DNA of 64,000 nt from Halomarina salina (GTDB lineage Archaea; Halobacteriota; Halobacteria; Halobacteriales; Haloarculaceae): NCBI RefSeq assembly GCF_023074835.1, contig NZ_JALLGW010000001.1, forward strand, positions 682,001-746,000, written 5' to 3'. Both the position numbers and the translations under genes were made by a program. Below, in pieces: positions 43,377-52,536 of the stretch; the first letter of the stretch is position 1, and every line of letters begins with the position of its first letter. A model generated the notes under the pieces. That model was not told the DNA's origin. It did no database searches and worked only from the letters and a program-made list of their open reading frames with translations.

Positions 43377-44237
43377 ATGAGCGATTACGCCAAGGACGTA
43401 CTGGTGTCCGCGGACTGGGTCGAGGACCACCTCGACCAGTTCCAGAGCGACGACCCCGAGTATCGACTGGTCGAGGTCGACGTCGACACCGAAGCGTACG
43501 ACGAGGGCCACGCCCCCGGCGCCATCGGGTTCAACTGGGAGACGCAACTGCAGGACCAGACCGAACGCGACGTGCTGGAGAAGGAGGACTTCGAGGACCT
43601 GCTCGGCAGCCACGGCATCTCGAACGACTCCACCGTGGTCCTCTACGGCGACAACTCGAACTGGTTCGCCGCCTACACCTACTGGCAGTTCAAGTACTAC
43701 GGCCACGAGGACGTCCGCCTCATGAACGGCGGCCGCGACTACTGGCTCGACAACGACTACCCGACGACGACCGACGTGCCGGAGTTCCCCGAACAGGAGT
43801 ACACCGCAGACGACTCCGACGAGGGCATCCGCGCGTACCGCTCGGACGTCGAGGAGGCGATGGAGCAGGGCGTCCCGATGGTCGACGTCCGCTCGCCCGA
43901 GGAGTTCCGCGGCGAGATTCTCGCGCCGCCCGGACTGCAGGAGACCGCCCAGCGCGGCGGCCACATCCCCGGCGCGTCGAACATCTCGTGGGCCGCGACG
44001 GTCAACGACGACGGGACGTTCAAGTCCGCCGACGAACTCCGCGACCTGTACGCCGAGGAGGGCATCGACGGCGACGAGGACATCGTCGCGTACTGCCGTA
44101 TCGGCGAGCGCTCCTCCATCGCGTGGTTCGCGCTGCACGAACTGCTCGGCTACGACGACGTGACGAACTACGACGGGTCGTGGACCGAGTGGGGGAACCT
44201 CGTCGGTGCGCCGATAGAGAAGGGCGAAGCCGAGTGA
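43377..44237 (+). CDS. Thiosulfate/3-mercaptopyruvate sulfurtransferase (two-domain rhodanese)
   Basis: 286 aa. N-terminal rhodanese (1-140) and C-terminal catalytic domain with active-site loop CRIGERSS (C240), the classical thiosulfate-sulfurtransferase form CRxGxR. MSDYAKDVLVSADWVEDHL, RLVEVDVDTEAYDEGHAPGAIG, VRSPEEFRGEI and GYDDVTNYDGSWTEWGNL are family landmarks. It transfers sulfane sulfur to acceptors such as cyanide or thiols. A T-run (ATATTTTTC, about 44268-44276) 31 nt after the stop could terminate it. Confidence 0.93.
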   Translation: MSDYAKDVLVSADWVEDHLDQFQSDDPEYRLVEVDVDTEAYDEGHAPGAIGFNWETQLQDQTERDVLEKEDFEDLLGSHGISNDSTVVLYGDNSNWFAAYTYWQFKYYGHEDVRLMNGGRDYWLDNDYPTTTDVPEFPEQEYTADDSDEGIRAYRSDVEEAMEQGVPMVDVRSPEEFRGEILAPPGLQETAQRGGHIPGASNISWAATVNDDGTFKSADELRDLYAEEGIDGDEDIVAYCRIGERSSIAWFALHELLGYDDVTNYDGSWTEWGNLVGAPIEKGEAE

Positions 44238-44267
44238 GCGCCACGCAGTAGACGACCTTCGACTCCG

Positions 44268-44276
44268 ATATTTTTC
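44268..44276 (+). terminator. Possible T-run terminator after the rhodanese gene
   Basis: ATATTTTTC, one of few T-runs in this GC-rich region, 31 nt downstream of the stop at 44237. Archaeal terminators are often simple T-runs. Confidence 0.35.
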
Positions 44277-44473
44277 GACACGACGGACGCCACAGCAGCG
44301 CGGAGTGGCACTCGTATCGCGAGACCGCTCCCGGTGAGCCCGTGGCGAGACGACGGCGAACCCGGACCATTAATCTCGCGCTGTCCCCACGAGCCTCCAA
44401 TGAGGGACGTGGCGAGCGAATCGCGAGGCCGCACACGACGGCTCCGACCCCGGAGTCCGGTGGTGAACGTGGC

Positions 44474-45157
44474 GTGACCCGGACGCTCGACCACTTCTCC
44501 TATCCGGTTCGCGGGGCCCACCGTGGCGACGCCCTCGTCGCCGCCTGGGCGCTCGTGCTGGCCCACGGCATCGTCCCGTTCGTTCCGCTCCTCCCTCTCG
44601 TCGGGGTCCTGCTCCGCGTCCTCGTCCGGAGCGCCGGCGGGGGCGACGACCCGCCGTCGGTGCTGGACGCTCCCGTCGACCTGCTCCGGCGGAGCGTCGG
44701 GGCCGCGCTCGTCGCGCTGGTGTACGTCGGTCCGCCGCTCGCGTTCCTCGTCGGGATGGTCGAGGTCGTCTCGGGGTCCGGCGGGGTCGAGGGAGGGTCG
44801 TTCCCCGTGCTCGCGGCGGCGACGGTCGGCGGCATCGCGATGCTCGTCGCGACGTACCTCCTGCCCGTCGCGCTCGCCAGCTACGTGGCGTCCGGGTCGC
44901 TCCGGGCGGCGTTCGACCGGACCCGACTCCGCCGGGGCGCTCGCTCGGGCAGCTACCTCCTCGGCTGGCTCGTCGCCGTCGTCGCCCTCGACGCCGGACT
45001 GCTGCTCGCCGGGTGGCTGGGCGGAGCCACGGTTCGGGGCGTCCTCGGGGCGCTGGTCGTGGCGTACTCCCTCGTCGTCGCCGCCCGTCTCGTCGGTGCC
45101 GGCCTGTCGTCGTCCGGACTGGTCGATGGTGGCGGCCCGTCGACCTCCCGACGATAG
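44474..45157 (+). CDS. DUF4013-like membrane protein
   Basis: 227 aa from GTG 44474 (VTRTLDHFSYPVRGAHRGDAL...). The 'FSYPVRG...' start and four to five TM helices (e.g. ALVLAHGIVPFVPLLPLVGVLL, AAALVALVYVGPPLAFLVG, VLGALVVAYSLVVAARLVG) with a YLLPVALASYVASGSLRAAFD stretch resemble the DUF4013 family of haloarchaeal membrane proteins. Starts further upstream (44342) give a non-acidic Arg-rich extension and are disfavoured. Function unknown. Confidence 0.7.
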   Translation: MTRTLDHFSYPVRGAHRGDALVAAWALVLAHGIVPFVPLLPLVGVLLRVLVRSAGGGDDPPSVLDAPVDLLRRSVGAALVALVYVGPPLAFLVGMVEVVSGSGGVEGGSFPVLAAATVGGIAMLVATYLLPVALASYVASGSLRAAFDRTRLRRGARSGSYLLGWLVAVVALDAGLLLAGWLGGATVRGVLGALVVAYSLVVAARLVGAGLSSSGLVDGGGPSTSRR

Positions 45158-45250
45158 GTCGTTCGTCGGCGGTCGCTCGTCCGATCCCGTGCCTCGCATC
45201 GTGCGCGAACGTGGCCGTTGCATCCCGCAAACCGGTAACTCACTAATGCG

Positions 45251-45262
45251 AATGTTTATTGT
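45251..45262 (+). promoter_or_regulatory. TATA-like box of the sugar ABC operon
   Basis: AATGTTTATTGT, centred about 45256. The expected TSS near 45283 lies downstream of the ATG at 45271, favouring the ATG at 45301 for the first gene. Confidence 0.45.
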
Positions 45263-45300
45263 GATAGTCGATGGATGAGGCAGTGGACTGGGATTTACTC

Positions 45301-46662
45301 ATGGACGAGTTAAACGACGAATCCGGCGTCGACGGCGGCCGTCGACGGTTCGTGAAAGCGGTTTCCGCGACGGGAATCGCGACGATGCTTGCAGGGTGTA
45401 CAGGTGGCGACGACGGCGGCGACGGAGGCGACGGCGGTGGCGGCGGAAACGGGAGTGGTAACGGCTCGGGCGGTGGCGGCGAGTCGGTGACCGGTACCGT
45501 CGAGGCGCTCCACGGCTGGACCGGCGGCGACGGGGAGACGGCCGCCAACGCGCTGGCGGAGGCGTTCGCCGAGTACGACACCGAGGTCGAAGTCGAGATG
45601 AAACCCATCGGCGGCGGTGGCAACCAGAACCTCGACGCGGTCGTCGCGAACCGCCTCCAGAGTCAGGACCCGCCCGGTTCGTTCGCGAACTGGCCCGGGA
45701 AGAACCTCCTCCGCTACGAGAACGTCCTCGGGACCGTCGACGACGTCTGGGAGCGGAACGACTTCGAGAACGTGATGGTCGAGGAGGCCGTCGAACTGCA
45801 CAAGCTGAACGGGAGCTTCCGGGCGGTGCCGCTCGGTTCGCACCGGCTGAACTGCCTGTTCTACAACGTCTCGGTCGTCGAGGAGGCGGGCATCGACGTC
45901 GAATCGCTCAACAGCGTGTCGGCGCTCCTCGACGCACTCGACACCGTCAACAGCGAGACCGACAAGATTCCGATGACCCAGGCGATGGCCGGAACGTGGA
46001 CCATCACGCAGCTCTGGGCCGCCATCATGCTCGGCCAGAGCGGCTACCAGCCGTACATGGACTTCATCGAGGGCAACGGCTCCGAGGACGCCGTCCGGAG
46101 CGCCTTCGAGTCGCTGGCGACCATCCACGAGAACTACATCCCGAGCGACGCGTCGTCGCTCGACCTCACCGCGTCGAACCAGAACATCATCAACGGCAAC
46201 GCGGCGTTCATCCACCAGGGTAACTGGGCGGCCGGGGCGTACCGCAACACGGAGGACTTCGACTACGACGAGGACTGGGGCTTCAAGACGTTCCCCGGGA
46301 CCGAAGGGATGTACACGCTCCACTTCGACTCGTTCCTCTACCCGGCGAACAACCCGACGCCCGAGGCGTCGAAGGTCTGGGAGGGCTTCGTCGGCAGCAG
46401 CGAGGCCCAAATCGCGTTCAACCAGTACAAGGGGTCGATTCCGACCCGGACCGACGTCAGCATGGACGCGTTCGGGCCGTACCTGCAGGAGACCGCCGAG
46501 GACTTCGCGAACGCGGAGGAGCGCCCGCCGACGCTCCAGCACGGTCTCGCGGTCGAGTCGTCGGTGATGACGGAGCTGAACGAGGTCATCTCCTCGGAGT
46601 TCACCGGACCGTACAACGTCGACGCCGCGACGCAGGGCTTCCTGAACGCGGTCTCGAACTGA
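45301..46662 (+). CDS. ABC transporter sugar-binding lipoprotein
   Basis: 453 aa from ATG 45301 (463 aa if ATG 45271 is used). Tat signal and lipobox (GGRRRFVKAVSATGIATMLAGC), an Asp/Gly-rich linker, then a MalE/UgpB-like class I binding domain (VEALHGWTGGDGETAANALAEAF...KPIGGGGNQNLDAVVANRLQ). Conserved features near the middle and end include NAAFIHQGNWAAGAY and FLYPANNPTPEASKVWEGFV. The TATA-like box argues for the later start. First gene of a four-gene carbohydrate importer; the substrate, perhaps glucose as in haloarchaeal Tsg systems, is inferred from family only. Confidence 0.88.
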   Translation: MDELNDESGVDGGRRRFVKAVSATGIATMLAGCTGGDDGGDGGDGGGGGNGSGNGSGGGGESVTGTVEALHGWTGGDGETAANALAEAFAEYDTEVEVEMKPIGGGGNQNLDAVVANRLQSQDPPGSFANWPGKNLLRYENVLGTVDDVWERNDFENVMVEEAVELHKLNGSFRAVPLGSHRLNCLFYNVSVVEEAGIDVESLNSVSALLDALDTVNSETDKIPMTQAMAGTWTITQLWAAIMLGQSGYQPYMDFIEGNGSEDAVRSAFESLATIHENYIPSDASSLDLTASNQNIINGNAAFIHQGNWAAGAYRNTEDFDYDEDWGFKTFPGTEGMYTLHFDSFLYPANNPTPEASKVWEGFVGSSEAQIAFNQYKGSIPTRTDVSMDAFGPYLQETAEDFANAEERPPTLQHGLAVESSVMTELNEVISSEFTGPYNVDAATQGFLNAVSN

Positions 46663-46719
46663 CTCCTCAGGCGCACATGCCCGAAACCGTCTTTCAGCGG
46701 ACGACTGTCTGCACCAGCT

Positions 46720-47709
46720 ATGACTGATTCGCCAGGGGACCGACCGGTGAGGACGGACGGTGGCTCCGTCACGGACGAGGGAGGGACCGGACGGGGCCCG
46801 TTGAGCCGACTCTCGGCGGGGCTCGACGGTCGCTTCGGGAGCGACTTCCTCGAATCCGCACCGTTCTGGCTCCCGCCGTTCCTGCTGATGGCGCTGTTCG
46901 TCTACGGCGCCATCATCTGGAACCTGATGATCTCGTTGACGGACTACTCGGGGCTCGGTGGGTCGCCGGACTACTCGAACCTCGACTTCGAGATGTACTC
47001 CCGGGCGCTCTCCGACCCGGGGTTCCGGGAGGCGGCGCTCAACACCGTCATCCTCCTGGTCGCGTTCACCGCCGCGACGTTGCTCGTGGGCCTCGTGCTC
47101 GCGATCCTCGTCGACCGCGGCATCCGCTTCGAGAACACGTTCCGGACGCTGTACCTCCTCCCGATGAGCCTCTCGTTCGTCGTCACGGCCCAGTTCTGGC
47201 TGTGGATGTACAACTACAACAACGGGATGGTCAACGGGTTCCTCGGAACGTTCGGCCTCGGCCCGTTCAACTACATCGGCAACCAGGACATCGTCCTCTG
47301 GGCGGTCATCTTCGCGCTGGTGTGGCAGTTCTCCGGGTACGCGATGGTCGTCTATCTGGCGGGGCTCAGGGCCATCCCGACGGAGCACTACGAGGCGGCG
47401 CAGGTCGACGGCGCGTCGACCATCAAGATGTACTGGCGGGTCATCATCCCGCAACTCAAGGGAGCGACCATCAGCGCGGCCGTCGTCCTCATGGTGTTCG
47501 CGCTGAAGGCGTTCGACTTCCTCTACTCGCTCGTCTCGGGGTACCGACCCCCGAACGGCGCTGACATCCTGGCGACGAAGATGGTCCGAGAAGCGTACGC
47601 GAACCTCAACTGGTCCTACGGGGCCGCCATCGCCATCTTCCTCTTCGCCATGGCCCTGGCCGTCATCGGACCGTACCTCTACTACGAGTACCGGAGGGGG
47701 CACCTATGA
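46720..47709 (+). CDS. Sugar ABC transporter permease (MalF-like)
   Basis: 329 aa, six predicted TM helices after a Gly/Asp-rich soluble N-terminus (1-45). The EAA loop is EHYEAAQVDGASTIKMYWRVIIPQLKGAT, as in MalF/UgpA-type permeases. The stop overlaps the next start (ATGA at 47706-47709), implying coupled translation with the second permease. Confidence 0.92.
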   Translation: MTDSPGDRPVRTDGGSVTDEGGTGRGPLSRLSAGLDGRFGSDFLESAPFWLPPFLLMALFVYGAIIWNLMISLTDYSGLGGSPDYSNLDFEMYSRALSDPGFREAALNTVILLVAFTAATLLVGLVLAILVDRGIRFENTFRTLYLLPMSLSFVVTAQFWLWMYNYNNGMVNGFLGTFGLGPFNYIGNQDIVLWAVIFALVWQFSGYAMVVYLAGLRAIPTEHYEAAQVDGASTIKMYWRVIIPQLKGATISAAVVLMVFALKAFDFLYSLVSGYRPPNGADILATKMVREAYANLNWSYGAAIAIFLFAMALAVIGPYLYYEYRRGHL

Positions 47710-48647
47710 GCACACAGAACGACGATTCGAACAACGACGGGACGGGAAGCGGCGGTGTCGGAGCGCGAACACGCGGCCTGAGTCCGGGCCGAATCGGACT
47801 GTACGCCGTCCTGCTGGCGATGCTGGCGTTCTATCTCGTCCCCATCGAGACCGGGCTGATGACGTCCATCAAGACGAACGGGGCGGTCATCGAGACGCTA
47901 CCGTACGCTCCCCCCGGTCCGGACGGCTTCACGCTCCAGAAGTGGGAGCGTGCGTCGAGCACGCTCCTCCGCGGGATGGGCAACAGCATGCTGTACGCCG
48001 TCCCGGCGACCGTCCTCTCGGCGTTCTTCGGGAGTCTGGCCGCCTACGGTCTGACCGTGGCGGACTGGGACGAGCGCTACAAGGCAGTGCTCCTCGCGCT
48101 GTTCGTCGCCGGCATCTTCATCCCGTACCAGGCGGTCCTCGTCCCGCTCTCGCAGTTCTGGGGACAGTACGTCCAGCTCGAACAGCTGCTGGGCTTCGTC
48201 TGGGACCTCGGCATCGACAGCGACTACACGGGAATCATCGAGCTCGTCATCACGCACGTGGCGTACGGGATTCCCATCTGTACCGTCCTCTTCCGGGCGT
48301 ACTACAAGACGCTCTCCGACGAGATGATCGAGTCGGCGCGACTCGACGGAGCGTCGCTCCGCCGGGTCTACCGGCGCATCGTCCTGCCGCTCTCGACGCC
48401 GATGTTCGCCGTGGTGCTCATCTACCAGTTCACCCAGATCTGGAACGACCTGCTGTTCACGCTGGTGCTGGTCGCCACGGAGTCGAGCGCCGCGGCCCCG
48501 GTGGTGCTGATACTGGCGGGACTCGGGACGGGGATGGAGGGGACGGACTTCCCGCTCCGGATGGCCGGCGCGTTCTTCACCGCGCTTCCGACGCTCGCCG
48601 TCTACATCCTGTTCGGCGAGGAGTTCGCCGAGGGGGTGACGACGTGA
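47706..48647 (+). CDS. Sugar ABC transporter permease (MalG-like)
   Basis: 313 aa, six TM helices. EAA loop DEMIESARLDGASLRRVYRRIVLPLSTPMFAV, typical of MalG/UgpE-type permeases, and FTQIWNDLLFTLVLVATE near the end. It starts inside the stop codon of the MalF-like gene. It pairs with it to form the channel. Confidence 0.92.
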   Translation: MSTQNDDSNNDGTGSGGVGARTRGLSPGRIGLYAVLLAMLAFYLVPIETGLMTSIKTNGAVIETLPYAPPGPDGFTLQKWERASSTLLRGMGNSMLYAVPATVLSAFFGSLAAYGLTVADWDERYKAVLLALFVAGIFIPYQAVLVPLSQFWGQYVQLEQLLGFVWDLGIDSDYTGIIELVITHVAYGIPICTVLFRAYYKTLSDEMIESARLDGASLRRVYRRIVLPLSTPMFAVVLIYQFTQIWNDLLFTLVLVATESSAAAPVVLILAGLGTGMEGTDFPLRMAGAFFTALPTLAVYILFGEEFAEGVTT

Positions 48648-48770
48648 CGGTCTCACTCGGTGGCCCGAACCGTTCGACTCCGACTCGCATTCGGGTGACC
48701 GGTCGACGAGGAGACGGACGCATCGGAGGGAACAGCCCTCGACGAACGAACGACGGAGTGCAGTGATATC

Positions 48771-49916
48771 ATGGCAACACTCGAACTCGATTCAGTGACG
48801 AAGGCGTATCAGGACGGGGACAACAGCATCGTCGCCGTCGAGGACCTCTCGATGGCCATCGACGACGGGGAGTTCCTCGTCGTCGTCGGCCCGTCGGGCT
48901 GTGGGAAGTCGACGACGCTCCGGATGATCGCTGGCCTGGAGACGATCACGAGCGGAACCATCCGGCTGGACGACAGGGTCATCAACGACGTCAAATCGCA
49001 GGACCGCGACATCGCGATGGTGTTCCAGTCCTACGCGCTCTACCCGCACATGAGCGTTCGGCAGAACATGGCGTTCGGACTGGAGGAGTCGACGGACCTC
49101 TCGGACGACGAGATCGGCCGTCGCGTCGAGGAGACCGCCGAACTGCTCGCGATACCCGAACTACTCGACCGGAAGCCGAAGGAACTCTCCGGCGGGCAGC
49201 AACAGCGGGTCGCCCTCGGCCGCGCCATCGTCCGCGACCCGTCGGTGTTCCTGATGGACGAACCGCTGTCGAACCTCGACGCGAAGCTCCGGGCGCAGAT
49301 GCGGACGGAACTCCAGCAGTTGCAGGAGGACCTCGACACGACGACCATCTACGTCACCCACGACCAGACGGAGGCGATGACGATGGGCGACCGCATCGCC
49401 ATCCTCAACGACGGCGAACTCCAGCAGGTGAGCACGCCGCTGGAGTGCTACGAGCAGCCCAACAACCAGTTCGTGGCGGGGTTCATCGGCGACCCGGCGA
49501 TGAACTTCTTCGACGTCGGGCTGGAGGGCAGTCGCCTCGTCGGCGACGGCTTCGAGTACCCCATCTCGGACGACACGCGCGCGGACCTCGACGGGACGAC
49601 CGACCTCGTCCTCGGCATCCGTCCCGAGGACATCTCGGTGCGAGACCGCCCCGAGGACGACCACGACTTCGACGCGGTGGTCAGCGTCGTCGAACCGCAC
49701 GGGAACATCAACGACGTCCACCTGACGTTCGCCGGGCAGGAGTCCACGGAGGAGACGAGGTTCACCATGGCGACCCGCCGACTGACGACCGCGGAGTCGG
49801 GCACGGAGGTGGTCATCCACATCCCCGAGGAGGCCATCCACGTCTTCGACCGGGCGACCGGTGACGCGCTCCACCACCGCACGGAGCGGAACGTCGAACA
49901 GTCGCCGGTCCGGTAG
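48771..49916 (+). CDS. Sugar ABC transporter ATP-binding protein (MalK/UgpC-like)
   Basis: 381 aa. Walker [19 protein letters not shown], signature [20 protein letters not shown], Walker B LMDEPLSNLDAKLR, H-loop TTIYVTHDQTEAMTMGD, then the MalK-type C-terminal TOBE/regulatory domain (about 235-381: LVLGIRPEDISVRDR). A 123-nt gap separates it from the permeases, so an additional promoter is possible. Completes the importer encoded at 45301-49916. Confidence 0.92.
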   Translation: MATLELDSVTKAYQDGDNSIVAVEDLSMAIDDGEFLVVVGPSGCGKSTTLRMIAGLETITSGTIRLDDRVINDVKSQDRDIAMVFQSYALYPHMSVRQNMAFGLEESTDLSDDEIGRRVEETAELLAIPELLDRKPKELSGGQQQRVALGRAIVRDPSVFLMDEPLSNLDAKLRAQMRTELQQLQEDLDTTTIYVTHDQTEAMTMGDRIAILNDGELQQVSTPLECYEQPNNQFVAGFIGDPAMNFFDVGLEGSRLVGDGFEYPISDDTRADLDGTTDLVLGIRPEDISVRDRPEDDHDFDAVVSVVEPHGNINDVHLTFAGQESTEETRFTMATRRLTTAESGTEVVIHIPEEAIHVFDRATGDALHHRTERNVEQSPVR

Positions 49917-50128
49917 ACGCACCGCTGTCCGAGTCGGCTCGTCGCGGTCGAGAGAACACACCGTGCGGTTCACGGTCGTCGTCGGTTCTTCGTCGAACGT
50001 CGGGTCCGACGAGTCGCGACGGTCTGCGGTCGCCCGCATCCGTCGTCTCCGGTCGTCTGCTGGGGGCGCGCTGCTACGGGGTACGACACGACTCTGCTAG
50101 CTGCATCGATGGTCTCACGACCGACAGC

Positions 50129-50302
50129 TCACCCCGGCACGCTGTCGGTGGGGCCGCTGTTCGGGTCGGCGACGTCGAACGACGCGTTGCCACAGCGGCA
50201 CGTGTTGTCCGCGAGCGGAAGGACGACCGACCCGTCCTCGTTGATGCGCCCGGAGATAACCTGTTCGCAGTCCGTACAGACCAGTATTCGTCGTTCCGTC
50301 AT
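50129..50302 (-). CDS. 57-aa zinc-ribbon-like microprotein
   Basis: ATG at 50302 and TGA at 50129-50131. The product starts MTERRILVCTDCEQVISGRI and has a second cysteine pair in NTCRCGNASFDV: C-x2-C ... C-x-C, a zinc-ribbon-like arrangement around a small beta core. Haloarchaea encode many such short zinc-finger proteins, several of which affect growth or stress in published work, but this one's role is unknown. It lies 151 nt downstream of coxA on the same strand. Confidence 0.7.
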   Translation of the reverse strand: MTERRILVCTDCEQVISGRINEDGSVVLPLADNTCRCGNASFDVADPNSGPTDSVPG

Positions 50303-50453
50303 ACCCTCTAGTACCGTCCCCGGACTGGTACCCTGTGGGGTTGCGAATGCCGAAACCGACGCCGCCGCCGTCTTGCGATTCGCTCTTGCAAGCTCCCGTT
50401 GATATGTAAGGGGCTTTCCTCTCCGAGTTCTGAGGGAGGTAATTTCGGGCGTC

Positions 50454-52220
50454 TCAGTCGTCGTCCGAGGGAGGCCTGTCGAACCCGCGACGCTCCTGCA
50501 ACTGCCGCTCGAACCACTGCCACTCGCGGGTGAACTGGTTGGTCTCCTTCAGACCCCACACGTCGGCGTCCATGACGATGGGACCGGTCCGCAGTGACTG
50601 GACCATGTTGACGAGCCACATCGTCACCGAGGTCATCATGATGTACGCGCCGATGGTCGACACCTGGTTGAGCAGGGTGAACTGCTCGGGGTACTCCGCG
50701 TACCGCCGCGGCATCCCGAGGTAGCCCAGCAGGAGCTGACTCGTGAACGTGATGGTGACGCCGACGATGAGCACGAGCGCCTGGGCCATCGCCAGTCGCC
50801 GGTCGTACATCCGCCGGGTGAGGATGGGGTACCAGTAGTAGCTCGCGGCGAGCATCGACATCGCGATGATGCCCATGATGATGAAGTGGAAGTGGCCGAC
50901 GACGTAGTAGGTGCCCTGGAACGCCATGTCGACGGGGATGGAGCCGAGGAAGACGCCCGTGACGCCGCCGACGATGAACGTCCCGATGCCACCGATGAGC
51001 AGCACCATCGGCGCGGTCAGCTTGATGGCTCCCTCCCACATCGTCGTCATCCAGTTGAACGTCTTCACCGCCGACGGCACCGCGATGGCGATGGTGACCG
51101 CCATGAACGACGCCTTGATGCGGGGGTCCATCCCGGTGGTGAACATGTGGTGGGCCCAGACGCCGAAGCTCATCACGCCGATGGCGAGCGTCGAGTAGAC
51201 GATGAACTTGAACCCGAACAGCTTCCGGCCCGCGAACTTCGGGAGGATGAGGCTCGTCAGCCCCGTCGCCGGGAGGAACAGTATGTACACCTCCGGGTGC
51301 CCGAAGAACCAGAACAGGTGTTGCCAGAGGAGCGGCCCGCCGCCCTCCAGCGCGAAGAACGTGGTGCCGAAGCTCCGGTCGAGCAGGAGCATGATGAGCG
51401 CGCTCCCGAGCATCGGGAACGCGAACAGGATGAGCCCCGAGGTGGTGAGCATCGTCCACGAGAAGATGTCGAGGTTCGCCCAGTTGACGCCCTCACCGCG
51501 CTCGGCGAAGATGGTGACGATGATGTTGATGGCCCCGAGCACCGTCGCGATACCCGACAGGTGGAGCCCCAGCAACAGCAGGTCGACCTGCGGGTTCGTC
51601 TGCGCGAGCGACAGCGGCGTGTACATCGTCCACGACGTCGACGGCGGCCGGAGCGCGAACAGCGGGTCGACGAGCGACCCGAGCGCCGGGGCGACGATCT
51701 TCGCGAACACCTCGGTGATGAGGCCGCCGCGCACCAGCAGGAACGCCGGCGGCAGCAGCCAGAACGCGATGGCGTTGATGCGCGGGAACGCCATGTCGTC
51801 GGCGTCGATGAGCAGCGGCAGGAAGTAGTTCGCGATGCCCGTGAACACCGGCGTCACGAAGAAGAACAGCATCGTGATGCCGTGGGTCGTGAACAGCGCG
51901 TTGTACGTCTCGTTGCCCCAGATGGTCTCGGCCGCCGTGAGCAGCTCCGTCCGCGCCATCATCGCGTCGGTCCCGCCCCACAGCGCGGCGGCCGCCCCGA
52001 AGAAGATGTACAGCAGTCCGATGTCCTTGTGGTCGACCGTCGTCAGCCACCGGAGGATTCCTGCGGGTTTCGCCGTCTCGGTCGCCGTCTCGCCCGGGCT
52101 GGCGTATCCACCGTCGGAGGCCGTCCGTCGCCCCGGCGACCGGTAGTAGCCGACGAGAACGAGGACGGACAACAACGCTCCGGCGATGAGGAAGCCGGGA
52201 ATCGTCTGGACAGATACCAT
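50454..52220 (-). CDS. coxA: Heme-copper (aa3-type) oxidase subunit I
   Basis: 588 aa, about 13 TM helices. Features: WLTTVDHKDIGLLYIFFG, low-spin heme His (THGITMLFFF), the D/K-channel Glu and covalently linked His-Tyr (WFFGHPEVYILFLP), CuB histidines (WAHHMF), and the last heme ligands (VVGHFHFIIMG). The Glu in GHPEV and Tyr in VY point to the A family. It starts at ATG 52220; a GTG at 52253 is possible. Subunit II and assembly genes are not adjacent, so it is an orphan subunit I here. Terminal oxidase of aerobic respiration. Confidence 0.93.
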   Translation of the reverse strand: MVSVQTIPGFLIAGALLSVLVLVGYYRSPGRRTASDGGYASPGETATETAKPAGILRWLTTVDHKDIGLLYIFFGAAAALWGGTDAMMARTELLTAAETIWGNETYNALFTTHGITMLFFFVTPVFTGIANYFLPLLIDADDMAFPRINAIAFWLLPPAFLLVRGGLITEVFAKIVAPALGSLVDPLFALRPPSTSWTMYTPLSLAQTNPQVDLLLLGLHLSGIATVLGAINIIVTIFAERGEGVNWANLDIFSWTMLTTSGLILFAFPMLGSALIMLLLDRSFGTTFFALEGGGPLLWQHLFWFFGHPEVYILFLPATGLTSLILPKFAGRKLFGFKFIVYSTLAIGVMSFGVWAHHMFTTGMDPRIKASFMAVTIAIAVPSAVKTFNWMTTMWEGAIKLTAPMVLLIGGIGTFIVGGVTGVFLGSIPVDMAFQGTYYVVGHFHFIIMGIIAMSMLAASYYWYPILTRRMYDRRLAMAQALVLIVGVTITFTSQLLLGYLGMPRRYAEYPEQFTLLNQVSTIGAYIMMTSVTMWLVNMVQSLRTGPIVMDADVWGLKETNQFTREWQWFERQLQERRGFDRPPSDDD

Positions 52221-52536
52221 GGTAATCGAGTCGCGAGGACCCGTGTCGGACACTCCGGGCGCGGGGGGGAAATACCTTGAGGCAGCGTGGAGTGGTGCGG
52301 TTTCGTATCAGCGAGTGGACCCCATCGCTCGGTGAACCGTCTCGTCGTATCGGTCGTGTGAACTCCCCACGAACGAGTGGCTACCACCCTGTCGGGCGAT
52401 TCGAGCGAGAGAAGTGACCGACCGCTCCGGTGTCGGGTTCGCGGTGTTCGTCGTCCTGCAGGGCCACTTACCGTCGTCTCCCTGGGTAGTCTGGCCGGCG
52501 TCGTCCGAGTCGGGCTGTCCCGCCGTCTGTCCCCGT
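52221..52536. other. 316-nt intergenic region between coxA and the 148-aa membrane gene
   Basis: Both neighbours are on the minus strand. I see no credible ORF, only GC-rich sequence. An AAATACC element (about 52269-52275; minus strand GGTATTT) near the coxA end could be part of its promoter, with no stronger TATA box evident. Confidence 0.5.
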
